Part shown: piece by piece, positions 32,332 through 42,035 of the stretch
Layout of the letters: every line of letters starts with the position of its first letter
Numbering within the stretch: the stretch's first letter is position 1
Assembly: GCF_028737315.1 (NCBI RefSeq)
Contig: NZ_JAQZAO010000001.1
Span: 496,001-560,000, forward strand
Direction of reading: 5' to 3'
DNA length: 64,000 bases
Source of the DNA: Actinomycetospora lemnae
GTDB taxonomy: Bacteria; Actinomycetota; Actinomycetes; Mycobacteriales; Pseudonocardiaceae
Made by a program: the position numbers and the translations under genes
Notes under the pieces: generated by a model
Told to the model about the DNA's origin: nothing
Seen by the model: only the letters and a program-made list of their open reading frames with translations
Database searches by the model: none

Positions 32332-34107
32332 GTGCCGCAGCCCGAGGCACCGGAGGCGGCCCGTCCCCGCCCGGCCGTGGTGGTCACGGTCCTGTCGTCG
32401 GTCGGCCTGGTCGCGTCGCTCTGCATGACGCTCGTGGTGCCGCTGGTGCCGCAGCTCCCCCAGCTGCTCGCGACGTCGACCGCCACCGCGTCCTGGGTCA
32501 TCACCGCGACGCTGCTCGCCGGCGCCGTCGCGACGCCGATCGCCGGGCGCCTGGGCGACATGGTCGGCAAGCGCCGCGTCCTGCTCGGCACGCTCGGACT
32601 GCTCGTCGTCGGCTCGGTGCTCTGCGCGGTGAGCTCCGACCTCGTACCCGTGCTCGTCGGGCGCGCGCTGCAGGGCGTCGCGGTCAGCGCGGTGCCGCTG
32701 GGCATCAGCCTCATGCGCGACACGCTCCCGCCCGCGCGCCTGGGCTCGGGGATCGCGCTGATGAGCGCGACGCTGGGCATCGGCGGCGGGCTCGGCCTGC
32801 CGCTGGCCGCGGTCATCGTCGAGGTCGCCGACTGGCACGCCCTGTTCTGGGTCGCCGGCGCCCTCGGGCTCGCGGGGCTCGTGCTCGTCGCCGTCGTCAT
32901 CCCGGAGTCGACGACCCGCTCGGGCGGGCGGTTCGACACCGGCGGCGCGGTCGGGCTCTCCATCGGACTGATCGGGCTGCTGCTCGCCGTGTCGAAGGGC
33001 GGCGAGTGGGGCTGGGCCGGCGCGGCGACGCTGACCTCGGCCGGCGTCGCGGTGGTCGCCCTCCTCGCCTGGGGGTTCTACGAGCTGCGCGTGCGCGACC
33101 CGCTGGTCGACCTGCGGCTCAACGTCCGCCGCGCGGTGCTGCTGCCCAACCTCATCTCGATCCCCGTGGGCGTCGCGATGTTCACGGGCATGGTCGTCTT
33201 CCCGCAGCTGCTCTCCGCACCGCTCGCGTCGGGGCACGGGCTGGGGCTCAGCCTGCTCGTCGCCGGCCTGACGCTGGCGCCGAACGGCGTGGTGATGATG
33301 CTGATGTCGCCGGTGACCGCGCGGGTCTCCGCGGCCTGGGGCCCGCGCGCCTCGCTGCGGATCGGCCTCGTCGTGATCGCCGTCGCCTACGCCGCGGGCA
33401 CCGTGCTGCTCTCGTCCGCCTGGCAGGTGTCCCTCGTCATCTCGGTGATCGGCGCCGGGGTGGCCCTGGCGTACGGGGCCCTGCCCGCGCTGATCATGCG
33501 CGCGGTGCCCACCACGCGCACCGCCGCCGCGAACGGGCTCAACACGCTCATGCGCTCGATCGGCACGTCGACCGCGTCGGCGGTCGCCGCGGTCGTGCTC
33601 TCGGCGTCGACGGTGCCGGTCGAGGGCACGCTCGTGCCATCGCTCGGGGCGCTGCGCACCACGCTGCTCATCGCCGCGGGCTGCGCGCTGCTCGCGCTGG
33701 TCGTGAGCCTCGCCGTGCCGAACCTGCCCGAGCCGAGCGAGCACGTGGAGAAGGTCGAGCCGGAGCCCGAGGTCCTGTCGCACCCCCTCGTCCGCGGCCG
33801 GGTCCTGGACGACCACGGCGTGCCCGCCACGGGCGCCCGGGTGACGCTCGTGGGCCACGACGGCCGCCAGCTCGCCGTCACGCCCGTCGACCCCGACGGG
33901 GCCTTCGCGGCCGACCCGGGTGCCGACCGTCCCGTCCTGGTCATCGCCGGGCTCACGGGCGCGCAGCCGACCGCCGTGCACGTGGCGCCGGGCCAGGACA
34001 CCCTCGACCGGCCCCTCGTGCTCGCGCGCATCCCCGACCCGCTCGCGGACATCACCGAGGTCGCGCGCCCCGCGGCGGACACAGCCGGCTGCCCCTCGCG
34101 CTCCTGA
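32332..34107 (+). CDS. MFS drug/proton antiporter (DHA2 type) with C-terminal beta-sandwich
   Basis: 591 aa. About 14 membrane helices, motif A GRLGDMVGKRRVLLG in the loop after helix 2, and motif C-like SATLGIGGGLGLPL in helix 5, as in EmrB/QacA-type exporters. After the last helix (about residue 465) a hydrophilic part begins with HPLVRGRVLDDHGVPATGARVTL, which matches the carboxypeptidase-regulatory-like fold: an unusual addition for an MFS pump. GTG 32332 follows GAGGAGG at proper spacing. Substrate unknown. Confidence 0.9.
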   Translation: MPQPEAPEAARPRPAVVVTVLSSVGLVASLCMTLVVPLVPQLPQLLATSTATASWVITATLLAGAVATPIAGRLGDMVGKRRVLLGTLGLLVVGSVLCAVSSDLVPVLVGRALQGVAVSAVPLGISLMRDTLPPARLGSGIALMSATLGIGGGLGLPLAAVIVEVADWHALFWVAGALGLAGLVLVAVVIPESTTRSGGRFDTGGAVGLSIGLIGLLLAVSKGGEWGWAGAATLTSAGVAVVALLAWGFYELRVRDPLVDLRLNVRRAVLLPNLISIPVGVAMFTGMVVFPQLLSAPLASGHGLGLSLLVAGLTLAPNGVVMMLMSPVTARVSAAWGPRASLRIGLVVIAVAYAAGTVLLSSAWQVSLVISVIGAGVALAYGALPALIMRAVPTTRTAAANGLNTLMRSIGTSTASAVAAVVLSASTVPVEGTLVPSLGALRTTLLIAAGCALLALVVSLAVPNLPEPSEHVEKVEPEPEVLSHPLVRGRVLDDHGVPATGARVTLVGHDGRQLAVTPVDPDGAFAADPGADRPVLVIAGLTGAQPTAVHVAPGQDTLDRPLVLARIPDPLADITEVARPAADTAGCPSRS

Positions 34108-34185
34108 TCTGCGTCGACCGCGTTCGTCGTCCGCGGCGGGCGGGCATCCGATGCGCTCCTGACGACGACGGAGCCGGAGGGACGC

Positions 34186-34506
34186 ATGTCCAGCGACGAC
34201 ACCCCGGTGGTGGCGGTCCGCCAGGCCATCTCGGCGCTGCGCGCGGGCACGGTGACGCGCCCGCTCGACACCGAGGACCTCGCGATGCTCGGGGTCGAGG
34301 CCCGGGCGCTGCTCGAGCAGCTCGTCGACCTGCTGCAGAGCGTCGACCGCGCCACCACCGACCCGCGCGACCCCCACAACCGGGACCTCGCCACGCTGCG
34401 CGAACGCCTCTCCGGCGCCCTGGCGCCCGGCCCCTTCACCGGCGATCCCCGGGACGGTGTCGACGAGCAGGCCGTCGCCGCGCGCTCCGGCACACCCGAC
34501 GACTGA
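34186..34506 (+). CDS. Small conserved-looking helical protein of unknown function
   Basis: 106 aa, soluble and acidic at the end. GGAGGGACGC before ATG 34186 is a strong ribosome-binding site, and third positions are nearly all G/C. The helical core is LGVEARALLEQLVDLLQSVDRA, resembling coiled-coil helpers. No family recognised. It lies between the MFS transporter and the Nei gene. Confidence 0.7.
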   Translation: MSSDDTPVVAVRQAISALRAGTVTRPLDTEDLAMLGVEARALLEQLVDLLQSVDRATTDPRDPHNRDLATLRERLSGALAPGPFTGDPRDGVDEQAVAARSGTPDD

Positions 34507-34542
34507 TCCGCGCCCGCCGCGGCGCGGTGGGACGATGGCGGG

Positions 34543-35418
34543 GTGCCGGAGGGTGACACCGTCTTCCTCGCCGGGCGGCGGATGCACGACGCGCTGGCCG
34601 GCCGGACGCTGACGCGTGGGGAGCTGCGGCACCCGCGGCTGATCGAGCACGACCTCGCGGGCCGGACGGTGCTCGAGGTCGTCAGCGTCGGCAAGCACCT
34701 GTTCACGCGCTTCGACGACGCGACGAGCCTGCACAGCCACTTCCGCATGGACGGGTCGTGGCACCTCTACCGGCCCGGACGCCCGTGGCGGGGCCCCGAC
34801 CACCAGGTGCGGGCGATCCTCGAGGTGCCCGAGCGCGTCGCCGTCGGCTTCCGGCTCCACGACCTCGACCTGCTGCCCACCGAGCGCGAGGACACCTGGG
34901 TCGGGCACCTCGGCCCCGACCTGCTCGGGGCGTCGTGGGGTCCCGCCGACGCCGCCGAGGTCGAGCGCCGCCTGCGCGCCGACCCCGACCGCGAGCTCGG
35001 CGCCGCCCTGCTCGACCAGCGCGTGGCGTGCGGCGTCGGCAACCTCTACAAGGCGGAGATCTGCTTCCTGCTGGGCGTCTCGCCGTGGACGCGGGTCGGC
35101 GACCTCACCGACCGCCAGGTCCACGACGCCGTCGCCTGGGCCCACAAGCTGCTCGTCCGCAACGCCTGGCGCCCCGAGCAGTCGACCACCGGCGACCTCG
35201 GCGAGGGCGCCCAGCACTGGGTGTTCGAGCGCGGCGGGCGGGGCTGCCGGCGCTGCCGGGACGTCGTGCGCACGGCCGGGCAGGACGATGGTTCGCCCGA
35301 TCGCGAGGACCGCATCGCCTACTTCTGCCCCACCTGCCAGCCCGGGCCCCACCCGCCCCTCGAGCGCCGCCGCGGCCGTCGCCCCCAGCAGCAGTCGGGG
35401 CGTCAGGCGCGCTACTAG
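34543..35418 (+). CDS. nei: Endonuclease VIII-type DNA glycosylase (Nei2-like)
   Basis: 291 aa. The mature N-terminus PEGDTV supplies the catalytic Pro and Glu of the Fpg/Nei family; the H2TH region has LLDQRVACGVGNLYKAEICFLLGVSP; the C-terminal zinc finger is CRRCRDV with FCPTCQ. Removes oxidised pyrimidines and cleaves abasic sites. Start GTG 34543 is fixed by PEGD. Lhr, its usual neighbour in mycobacteria, is about 6 kb upstream. Its stop overlaps that of the convergent DUF2000 gene (CTAG). Confidence 0.93.
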   Translation: MPEGDTVFLAGRRMHDALAGRTLTRGELRHPRLIEHDLAGRTVLEVVSVGKHLFTRFDDATSLHSHFRMDGSWHLYRPGRPWRGPDHQVRAILEVPERVAVGFRLHDLDLLPTEREDTWVGHLGPDLLGASWGPADAAEVERRLRADPDRELGAALLDQRVACGVGNLYKAEICFLLGVSPWTRVGDLTDRQVHDAVAWAHKLLVRNAWRPEQSTTGDLGEGAQHWVFERGGRGCRRCRDVVRTAGQDDGSPDREDRIAYFCPTCQPGPHPPLERRRGRRPQQQSGRQARY

Positions 35419-35831
35419 GGATGCATCCGCGCGCCCTTGACGATCTTGTCGACGGCGTTGCGCGGGCCGTGCACCGCGATCCCGACGAGGTCCAGGTCGG
35501 CGCGGGCCACCTTCGCCACCGCGGCGCGGTTGTCGGCGTCGTTGCCGGTGGCGAAGAGGTCGGCGGTGAAGATCGCGGGCGCGAGGCCCCGGTCGAGGGC
35601 ACGCCGGTGGGCGGTGCGCAGGACGTCGGCGTCGCCCGCGAAGACCATCACCGGTCGGCCGAGCATCGCGAGGTAGCGCGTGCCGTCGGCGTCGGCGTAG
35701 GGCTCGCCGACCAGCTCGGGGACCGCCGCGGTGATGCCGCTGACGAGGAAGGCGGTCACGTTGAGGGACTGCCAGCCGGCGAGGTCGTCGCGCAGCACGA
35801 CGGCGATCTTGGTGTCGAATCCGCTGCTCAT
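35415..35831 (-). CDS. DUF2000-family protein
   Basis: 138 aa. KIAVVLRDDLAGWQSLNVTAFLVSGI and the end HGPRNAVDKIVKGARM match the DUF2000 pattern, a compact alpha/beta fold (PTH2-like). Probably cytoplasmic; function unknown. ATG 35831 gives the usual length. Convergent with nei and sharing the stop region. Confidence 0.82.
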   Translation of the reverse strand: MSSGFDTKIAVVLRDDLAGWQSLNVTAFLVSGITAAVPELVGEPYADADGTRYLAMLGRPVMVFAGDADVLRTAHRRALDRGLAPAIFTADLFATGNDADNRAAVAKVARADLDLVGIAVHGPRNAVDKIVKGARMHP

Positions 35832-35928
35832 GACGCCGACGATCGCCCGCGCGGGGCGCCACGGTCTTGTACGTTCCTGGCGTCCTCCGGGGCTGTGACG
35901 GCGGGCACCACGGGTCCACACTGCCCCG

Positions 35929-38688
35929 ATGGAGGACGTGCCGCCCGGCCGCGAGCACGAGGCGGCCGTGCTCACCGGGGCGCTCGACGAGGCGTGCGCG
36001 GGCCGGGGGACGGCCGTGCTCGTCGCCGGCGAGGCCGGGATCGGCAAGTCGACGGTGCTCGCGGCGCTGCTCGACACCGCGGAGCGCCGGGGCGTGCCGG
36101 CCCTGCTGGGACGGGCGAGCGACGATCTCGGCGCGCCCGCGTTCTGGCCGTGGCTGCGCCTGCTCGGCAGCCCCGCGGCCCGCGACCGGGGCCTCGACCC
36201 GGGGGTGCTGGACCCCGCCGCGACGGGCCCCGGCGTGAGCGACGCCCAGGCCCGGTTCCGGGCGGTCGCCGACACCGTCGACGCCCTCGCGGCCGCGGCG
36301 GACGGCGGGCTCGTGGTCGCCGTCGAGGACGTGCACGCCGCCGACGAGGCCTCGCTGGCCCTGCTGCGCCACCTCGCGGGCGAGGTCGTGGCGACGCGCG
36401 GTCCACCCGTGCTGCTGGTGGCCACGACCCGGGAGCCGGCGCCGGCGGGCCTCGAGGCCGCGCTGCCGGTCGTGCTGCGCCCCGGTCGGCTGGGACGCGC
36501 GGCGGTCCGAGAGCTGCTGCGCCGCCGCGACGACGACGAGCCGGCCGAGGACGACGTCGACACCCTGCTGCGGGTCAGCGCGGGGCACCCGCTGCACCTG
36601 CGCGAGCTCCTGGTGGCCCCCGAGGTGCACGCGGAGGCGGTCGCGCCCCTGGTCCGGCGTCGCGTCACCGGCCTCTCCCCCGCCGCCCGGGACCTCGTCG
36701 CCACCGCTGCCGTCGCCGGCGACGACGTGGCGCGCGACCTCCTCGGCGACCACGGCCCGGACGCGCTCGCCGCGGCGCTGGGAGCCGGCCTGCTGGTCGA
36801 GGACGCGCAGGACGCGGGCCGGGTGCGGTGGTCCCACGCGCTCGTGCGCGCCGCCTGCCGCGACGGGCTCCCCGCCGCCCGCCGCCTCGCCGAGCACCGC
36901 CGGCTCGCCGACGCCCTCCCGTCGACGCAGGCCGGCGAGGTGGCGGGCCACCGGCTCGCCGCCGCCGACTCCCCCGCCGCCCGGGCCGCCGCCGCGGACG
37001 CCTGCCGGAGCGCCGCCGACGCCGCGACCGCCCGGCGCGCCCCCGACGACGCCGCCGCCTGGTACCGCCGCGCCCTCGACGTCACCGACGACCCGGTGGC
37101 GCGCGCCGAGGTGCGCCTGGCCCTCGCCCGCACCCTCGTCCGCGCCGACCGCACCACCGACGCCCTCGCCGAGGCCGCGACCGTGCTCGACGTCGCCGAG
37201 CACGCCGGGCGGGCCGACCTCGCCGCGGCCGCGGCCGTCGTCGTGCGCGGGGTCGGCCAAACCCTCGTCGCCGGCCGGATCGAGGGGCTCGTGCAGCGCG
37301 CCGCGACGCTGCTCGCCGGGGAGGACTCGGCGCGGCGGGCCCGCGTGCTCGCCCAGGAGGCCATGATCGCGGCGGTGCGCGGCCACCCGGACGAGGCCGG
37401 GGACAGCTCGGCCCGGGCGCTCGCGATGGCCGACCGCCACGAGCACGAGCCCGAGGGCGTCGACGCCGTCCTGCACGCGCTGCACGCCCGCTACGAGGTG
37501 TGCGGCGGGCCCGGCGGGATCGAGGACCGGCTGGCCGTCGGGCGGCGCACCATCGCCCTCGGCGCCGCGACGCAACGCCCCGAGGCGCTGATCTGGGGTC
37601 ACGTCTGGCGCATCGAGGACGCCTTCGAGCTCGGCGCGCTGGAGGTCGTCGACGCCGGGATCGAGGCGCTCGGCGCGGTCGCCGACCAGCTCGGCGGCAC
37701 CCTCGCCCGCTGGCACGAGCTGCGGGCGCGCGCCGCCCGCGCCCACCTCGCCGGCCGCTACGCCGACGCCTTCGCCCTCGCCGGCCGCTTCCGCGAGGTG
37801 GGGCGCCGCGGGCAGGACCCCACCGCCGAGCCCCTCTACGAGGGCTTCACGAGCCTCCTCCACCGCGACCTCGGCAGCCTCGCGACGTGGCACCCCGACG
37901 AGGAGGCCTTCGCCCGCATGCGGCACGCCCCGGTCTTCTGGGCCACCGCCGGCGTCGCCTTCCTCGACCGCGGCGACCGGGACGTCGCCCGGACGCTCTA
38001 CGACGAGCTGCGCCCGCACCTCTGGGAGGTCCCGCCGACGGGCCGGTGGCGCCCGATCGCCTGCTGCGGCAGTGAGCTGGCCGTCGCGTTCGACGACACC
38101 GAGGTGGCGCGGGCCCTGCTCGCCCAGCTGCGCCCGCACACGGCCCTGCGCGGGGACAGCAGCACCGGCTCGGTCGGGCCCGTGGCCCGCTTCGCCACGC
38201 GGGTCGCCCGCCACCTCGCCCGCTCCCCCGAGGAGCACGACGAGGCCGTCCGCCTCGCCGAGCAGGCCGTCACCTCCGACCGGCGTCTGGGCGCGGCGCC
38301 GGGGCTCGCGCAGTCGGACCTGGAGCTGGGCCGCGCGCTCGCCGCCCGGGGCGCCGCCGGCGACCGCGAGCGGGCCCGGCAGGTCCTCGACGAGGCGCGG
38401 ACGGTGGCGCGCCGCCTCGGCCTGCGCCCGACCCTCGAGGGCGCGTCCGCGCTGCTCGCCGACCTCACCGGCCTCGGCGCGGGCGCGGCGTCCCTGACCG
38501 CCCGCGAGCGCGAGACCGTCGCCCTCGTCGCCACCGGCCTGCCCAACCGGGAGGTCGCCGAGCGCCTCGTCATCAGCGAGCGCACCGTCGAGACCCACGT
38601 CCGGAACGCGCTGGCCAAGCTGGGGCTGCACAACCGGACCCAGCTCGCCTCGTGGGCCGCCGGGACACGCGACGGGGTGCGTACCTGA
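35929..38688 (+). CDS. LuxR-family ATPase regulator (LAL type)
   Basis: 919 aa. N-terminal AAA/NACHT-like ATPase: Walker A AGEAGIGKST at about 33-42, Walker B VVAVEDVHAAD. The middle is a TPR-like helical array, and the C-terminal LuxR HTH reads LTARERETVALVATGLPNRE then a second helix ending TVETHVRNALAKLG. LALs are signal-responsive activators of large size. It may control the downstream small gene or the AraC gene, but there is no direct evidence. Confidence 0.9.
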   Translation: MEDVPPGREHEAAVLTGALDEACAGRGTAVLVAGEAGIGKSTVLAALLDTAERRGVPALLGRASDDLGAPAFWPWLRLLGSPAARDRGLDPGVLDPAATGPGVSDAQARFRAVADTVDALAAAADGGLVVAVEDVHAADEASLALLRHLAGEVVATRGPPVLLVATTREPAPAGLEAALPVVLRPGRLGRAAVRELLRRRDDDEPAEDDVDTLLRVSAGHPLHLRELLVAPEVHAEAVAPLVRRRVTGLSPAARDLVATAAVAGDDVARDLLGDHGPDALAAALGAGLLVEDAQDAGRVRWSHALVRAACRDGLPAARRLAEHRRLADALPSTQAGEVAGHRLAAADSPAARAAAADACRSAADAATARRAPDDAAAWYRRALDVTDDPVARAEVRLALARTLVRADRTTDALAEAATVLDVAEHAGRADLAAAAAVVVRGVGQTLVAGRIEGLVQRAATLLAGEDSARRARVLAQEAMIAAVRGHPDEAGDSSARALAMADRHEHEPEGVDAVLHALHARYEVCGGPGGIEDRLAVGRRTIALGAATQRPEALIWGHVWRIEDAFELGALEVVDAGIEALGAVADQLGGTLARWHELRARAARAHLAGRYADAFALAGRFREVGRRGQDPTAEPLYEGFTSLLHRDLGSLATWHPDEEAFARMRHAPVFWATAGVAFLDRGDRDVARTLYDELRPHLWEVPPTGRWRPIACCGSELAVAFDDTEVARALLAQLRPHTALRGDSSTGSVGPVARFATRVARHLARSPEEHDEAVRLAEQAVTSDRRLGAAPGLAQSDLELGRALAARGAAGDRERARQVLDEARTVARRLGLRPTLEGASALLADLTGLGAGAASLTARERETVALVATGLPNREVAERLVISERTVETHVRNALAKLGLHNRTQLASWAAGTRDGVRT

Positions 38689-38785
38689 GGACGGGCTGCG
38701 TACCGCGATCTGCGTACCAGCGCGGAGGTCCGCCGGCCCCGCGCCCGCCACGCTCGGTGGCACCCCACCCCACCACCGAGAGGAC

Positions 38786-39421
38786 GTGGCCGCCGTGTTC
38801 GCCCGATTCCAGACCGTCAGCTCGCTGCCCCCCACCGTCGATCCAGCCGACCCCGACCGCAGCCGCCAGGAGCTCACCGACATCCTGCGCCGTCACGCCG
38901 GCTACAGCGGCGCCTACTTCCTCGTCTCCGGGTCGACCGCGATGCGGGCGCTGATCACGCTGTGGACCACCGAGGAGGACGCCCGCGCCGCCTCGGACCG
39001 CACCCGCGCCGCCACCGGGGACGTCCCGCGGCCGGCCATGGTCGAGGACACCGTCTACGAGGTGATCGACGACGAGCCCGGCGCCGACCCCGCCGCCGAC
39101 CCGGCGGTCGTCGCCGTCGCGGCCTTCGACGGACCGATGAGCGACGCAGCGAGGGCCGCGACCGACCGCGTGCACCGCCGCCACGTCATCCCCGCGCTGC
39201 AGGCGCTGCCCGGCACCGTGCGCCTGATGATCCTCTGGGACCACCTCTCGCGGTCGATGCGCGCGCTGCTCCTGGCCACGGGTCCGGCCACGGTCGACGC
39301 GGCCCGGGGCGCCGTCGACGCCACCGACCCCGCCGCCGGCGAGGACCCGGCGCTGGTCTCGCCGCCCGACCGCATGGAGCGCTTCGACGTGGACGCCGCG
39401 GACGCGCCGATCGCGCGCTGA
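38786..39421 (+). CDS. Possible dimeric alpha/beta-barrel (ABM-like) protein
   Basis: 211 aa. The pattern SGAYFLVSGSTAMRALITLWTTEEDARAASDR followed by VEDTVYEVI resembles antibiotic-biosynthesis-monooxygenase/ferredoxin-like folds, with a second similar unit later (GTVRLMILWDHLSRSMRALL), so it may be two tandem barrels. Low certainty. GTG 38786 follows GAGAGGA; GTG 38795 is an alternative. It lies just after the LAL regulator. Confidence 0.65.
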   Translation: MAAVFARFQTVSSLPPTVDPADPDRSRQELTDILRRHAGYSGAYFLVSGSTAMRALITLWTTEEDARAASDRTRAATGDVPRPAMVEDTVYEVIDDEPGADPAADPAVVAVAAFDGPMSDAARAATDRVHRRHVIPALQALPGTVRLMILWDHLSRSMRALLLATGPATVDAARGAVDATDPAAGEDPALVSPPDRMERFDVDAADAPIAR

Positions 39422-39453
39422 GGAGCCTCGGCGGCCGGGCGTAGGTTCGGGCC

Positions 39454-40278
39454 ATGGCGACGGGATCGCGGGACCGGGTCCGCGCCTGGCGTCCCGCGGT
39501 CCCGGGCGTCGCCGAGGTGTTCCACGCACGGTTCGTCGACCACGCGTACCCGTCGCACACCCACGAGGCGTGGACGCTGTTGATCATCGACGACGGCGCC
39601 GTGCGCTACGACCTCGACCGCCACGAGCACGGCGCGGTGCCGGCGTCGGTGACGCTCCTGCCGCCCCACGTCGCGCACGACGGGCGCTCGGCGCGCCCCG
39701 AGGGCTTCCGCAAGCGGGTGGTCTACCTCGACGACGCCGCGCTCGACGCCGCGGACGGGACCTCGCTGGTCGGCCGCGCCGTCGACCACCCGGCGGTCGA
39801 CGACGCCGTCCTGCGCCGCCGCGTCGACCAGCTGCACCACGTGCTGGCGCAGCCCGGCGAGGAGCTCGCGGCGCAGAGCCGGCTCGCGTTCGTCACCGAG
39901 CGGCTCGCGGCCCACCTCGGCGCCCGCCCGGAGGAGCCCCACCACGGCGAGCACAGCCGCGACCCCGGCCTCGCCCACCGGCTGCGCGACCTGCTCGACG
40001 ACCGGCTGGTCGAGGGGCTCGGGCTCGACGAGGCGTCACGCCTGCTCCACGCCCACCCGACGCACCTGGTGCGGGCGTTCGGCACCGAGTTCGGGCTGCC
40101 GCCGCACCGCTACCTCACGGGGCGGCGCGTCGACCTGGCCCGGCGCCTCGTGCTCGAGGGCATGGCGCCGGCGGCGGTGGCCACGGCCGCGGGCTTCCAC
40201 GACCAGGCGCACCTCACCCGGCACTTCCGCCGGGTGGTCGGCACGACCCCGGGCCGGTTCACGGCCCGGGGTGCGTGA
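39454..40278 (+). CDS. AraC-family transcriptional regulator
   Basis: 274 aa. N-terminal cupin-like arm (HARFVDHAYPSHTHEAWTLLI, PPHVAHDG) and C-terminal two-helix-turn-helix domain (LDEASRLLHAHPTHLVRAFGTEFGLPPHRYLTGRRVDLARRLVL and AAGFHDQAHLTRHFRRVVGTTPGRF). Typical ligand-sensing AraC regulator; target unknown. It converges on pspA with 7 bp between the stops. Confidence 0.92.
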   Translation: MATGSRDRVRAWRPAVPGVAEVFHARFVDHAYPSHTHEAWTLLIIDDGAVRYDLDRHEHGAVPASVTLLPPHVAHDGRSARPEGFRKRVVYLDDAALDAADGTSLVGRAVDHPAVDDAVLRRRVDQLHHVLAQPGEELAAQSRLAFVTERLAAHLGARPEEPHHGEHSRDPGLAHRLRDLLDDRLVEGLGLDEASRLLHAHPTHLVRAFGTEFGLPPHRYLTGRRVDLARRLVLEGMAPAAVATAAGFHDQAHLTRHFRRVVGTTPGRFTARGA

Positions 40279-40285
40279 CGCCGCT

Positions 40286-41125
40286 CTAGTACTGGCGGGG
40301 CGCCTGCTGCTGCTGGGTCGGCTGCTGCTGGGGCTGCGCCGGCGCGGGCTGCGCCTGGGTGGTCTGGCCCGCGGGCACCTGGGCCTGGCCCTGACCCACC
40401 TGTCCCTGGCCCATCGAGGCGCGGATCTGGTCGAGGCGGCTCTTGCCCGCGTAGTCGCGGGTGGACTGCTCGACCTCGAGCATCCGGCCCTGGACGCTGT
40501 TCTGCGCCAGCTCCGCCTGCCCGAGCGCGGTGGAGTACCGGCGCTCGATCTTGTCGCGCACCTCGTCGAGCGACGGGGTGTTGCCCGGCGCGGCGACCTC
40601 GCTCATCTGCCGCAGCGACGCGGAGACCTGCTCCTGCATCTTGGCCTGCTCGAGCTGGCTGAGGAGCTTGGTGCGCTCGGCGATCTTGGTCTGCAGCACC
40701 TGCGCGTTGCGCTCGACGGCCTGCTTGGCCTGCTGCGCCGCGCCGATCGACTGGTCGTGCAGCGTCTTGAGGTCCTCGACGTTCTGCTCGGCCGTGACCA
40801 GCTGCGAGGCGAACTGCTCGGCGCTCTGCTCGTAGCGCTGCGCGCCCTGCTCGTCGCCCTTGGCGCGGGCGTCGTCGGCCATGACCAGCGCCTGGCGCGC
40901 GGAGGCCTGCAGCTTCTCGATGTCGGCGAGCTGACGGTTCAGCTTCATCTCCAGCTGGCGCTGGTTGCCGATCACCGACGCGGCCTGCTGCGACAGCGCC
41001 TGGTGCTGCCGCTGCGCGTCCTCGATGGCCTGCTGGATCTGCACCTTCGGATCGGCGTGCTCATCGATCCGCGAGGAGAACGCGGCCAGGAAGTACCGCC
41101 AGGCCTTGACGAAGGGGTTGGCCAT
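40286..41125 (-). CDS. pspA: Phage-shock protein A homolog (35-kDa antigen family)
   Basis: 279 aa, almost entirely coiled coil from residue 25 to 215, with the IM30/PspA N-terminal [22 protein letters not shown] and the Gln/Pro-rich tail of actinobacterial members. It binds and stabilises the membrane under stress. Lies downstream of clgR, its activator in mycobacteria, although with a 154-bp gap. GGGAG precedes ATG 41125 by 4 bases. Confidence 0.93.
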   Translation of the reverse strand: MANPFVKAWRYFLAAFSSRIDEHADPKVQIQQAIEDAQRQHQALSQQAASVIGNQRQLEMKLNRQLADIEKLQASARQALVMADDARAKGDEQGAQRYEQSAEQFASQLVTAEQNVEDLKTLHDQSIGAAQQAKQAVERNAQVLQTKIAERTKLLSQLEQAKMQEQVSASLRQMSEVAAPGNTPSLDEVRDKIERRYSTALGQAELAQNSVQGRMLEVEQSTRDYAGKSRLDQIRASMGQGQVGQGQAQVPAGQTTQAQPAPAQPQQQPTQQQQAPRQY

Positions 41126-41195
41126 CTGCTCCCGCCCAACTCGTGACGTCGACTCGGCTCAGGCGGCGACATCCGCGCCTGGTCTCGATGTCCAT
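41061..41195 (-). CDS. Possible 44-aa leader ORF overlapping pspA
   Basis: ATG 41195 follows an excellent GGGAGGTGAGACG site that itself forms part of a small stem (CCTCC/GGAGG). The frame encodes [14 protein letters not shown] and ends at TGA 41063-41061, inside pspA in another frame. Codon composition is not typical of a gene, so it is more likely a translated leader affecting pspA than a functional protein. Confidence 0.3.
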   Translation of the reverse strand: MDIETRRGCRRLSRVDVTSWAGADGQPLRQGLAVLPGRVLLADR

Positions 41196-41279
41196 CGTCT
41201 CACCTCCCTGCGGAGGCTTCCACCGACCCGCCGGGTCCGACGATCACGACCGGTGTGCCGCTCACACCGATCACACGCC

Positions 41280-41909
41280 TCACGCCGCGACGCGCACCAG
41301 CGGCACCGTGCGGGCGCCGCCCCCGGTGCCCGCGAGGCCGTTCCGGGGGTCGAGCTCCGCTGCGCTGCGTCTCCCGACCAGCCGGACCGTCGTGGCCCCG
41401 TCGATGGGCGCCACGACCTCCTCGCCGGCGTCGTGGCCCGGAGCGCCCTCGGGCTCGGGCAGCGCGACGGTGCGCGGCGGCGCCGGGTCCTCGGGCTCGG
41501 GCGGGGTGGGGATGCGCGCGGACATGCTCGCCGACGCGCTCGCCGACGCCGCCGGGCCGTCGGTCGCGCCGGACTCCGTCTCGAACGCCTCCTCGACGGC
41601 GGTGCGCAGCTCGTCGTCGACCGCGGTGTCGTCGCCGAAGCCACGGCCACCGACACCGGCGGGCACGCGGCGCGGGACGGGACGCAGGGTGTCGGCGACC
41701 TCGTCGAGCAGCTCGGGCAGCGGCAGGGCCAGCGCATCGCAGATGGCGGCGAGGAGCTCGCTGGACGGCTCCTTGCGGCCCCGTTCGATCTCCGAGAGGT
41801 AGCCGAGGCTGACCCGCGCCTCCCGCGAGACGTCACGCAGCGTGCGGCGCCGCTCGGTCCGAGCGCGGCGGACGGCCCCACCGATGGCCTCGCGCAACAG
41901 CAGCGACAT
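41280..41909 (-). CDS. clgR: XRE-family stress regulator ClgR
   Basis: 209 aa. N-terminal [45 protein letters not shown] is the ClgR signature; it activates clp protease and (in mycobacteria) pspA genes. The protein is much longer than the usual roughly 110 aa because of a disordered Pro/Ala/Glu tail containing the repeat-derived [14 protein letters not shown] 41909 follows GGGAGGTG. An operator-like site is upstream at 42036-42053. Confidence 0.92.
   Translation of the reverse strand: MSLLLREAIGGAVRRARTERRRTLRDVSREARVSLGYLSEIERGRKEPSSELLAAICDALALPLPELLDEVADTLRPVPRRVPAGVGGRGFGDDTAVDDELRTAVEEAFETESGATDGPAASASASASMSARIPTPPEPEDPAPPRTVALPEPEGAPGHDAGEEVVAPIDGATTVRLVGRRSAAELDPRNGLAGTGGGARTVPLVRVAA
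41348..41379 (-). repeat. Dispersed repeat copy in the clgR tail
   Basis: The plus strand reads GGTCGAGCTCCGCTGCGCTG then CGTCTCCCGACC, nearly identical to the tandem units. It is in frame in clgR but in a different frame from the copies of the AGDxAxRSST type, encoding [11 protein letters not shown]. Confidence 0.8.
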
Positions 41910-42035
41910 GGCACACCTCCCAGCACCGGCCGTCGGGGAATCCCTGGGTGACGCCCCGAGAGCGGGGCGTCGACGACCGTGTCCGTCCACCGTACCGAGA
42001 TCGCCGGGGCGGCGACGGTGACGCGGGCCCGGGGC

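Noticed and set aside
32275..38883. A 6.6-kb open frame on the minus strand
   Set aside because: It runs antisense through the MFS, Nei, DUF2000 and LuxR genes, has no family features, and very long shadow frames are normal at this GC content.
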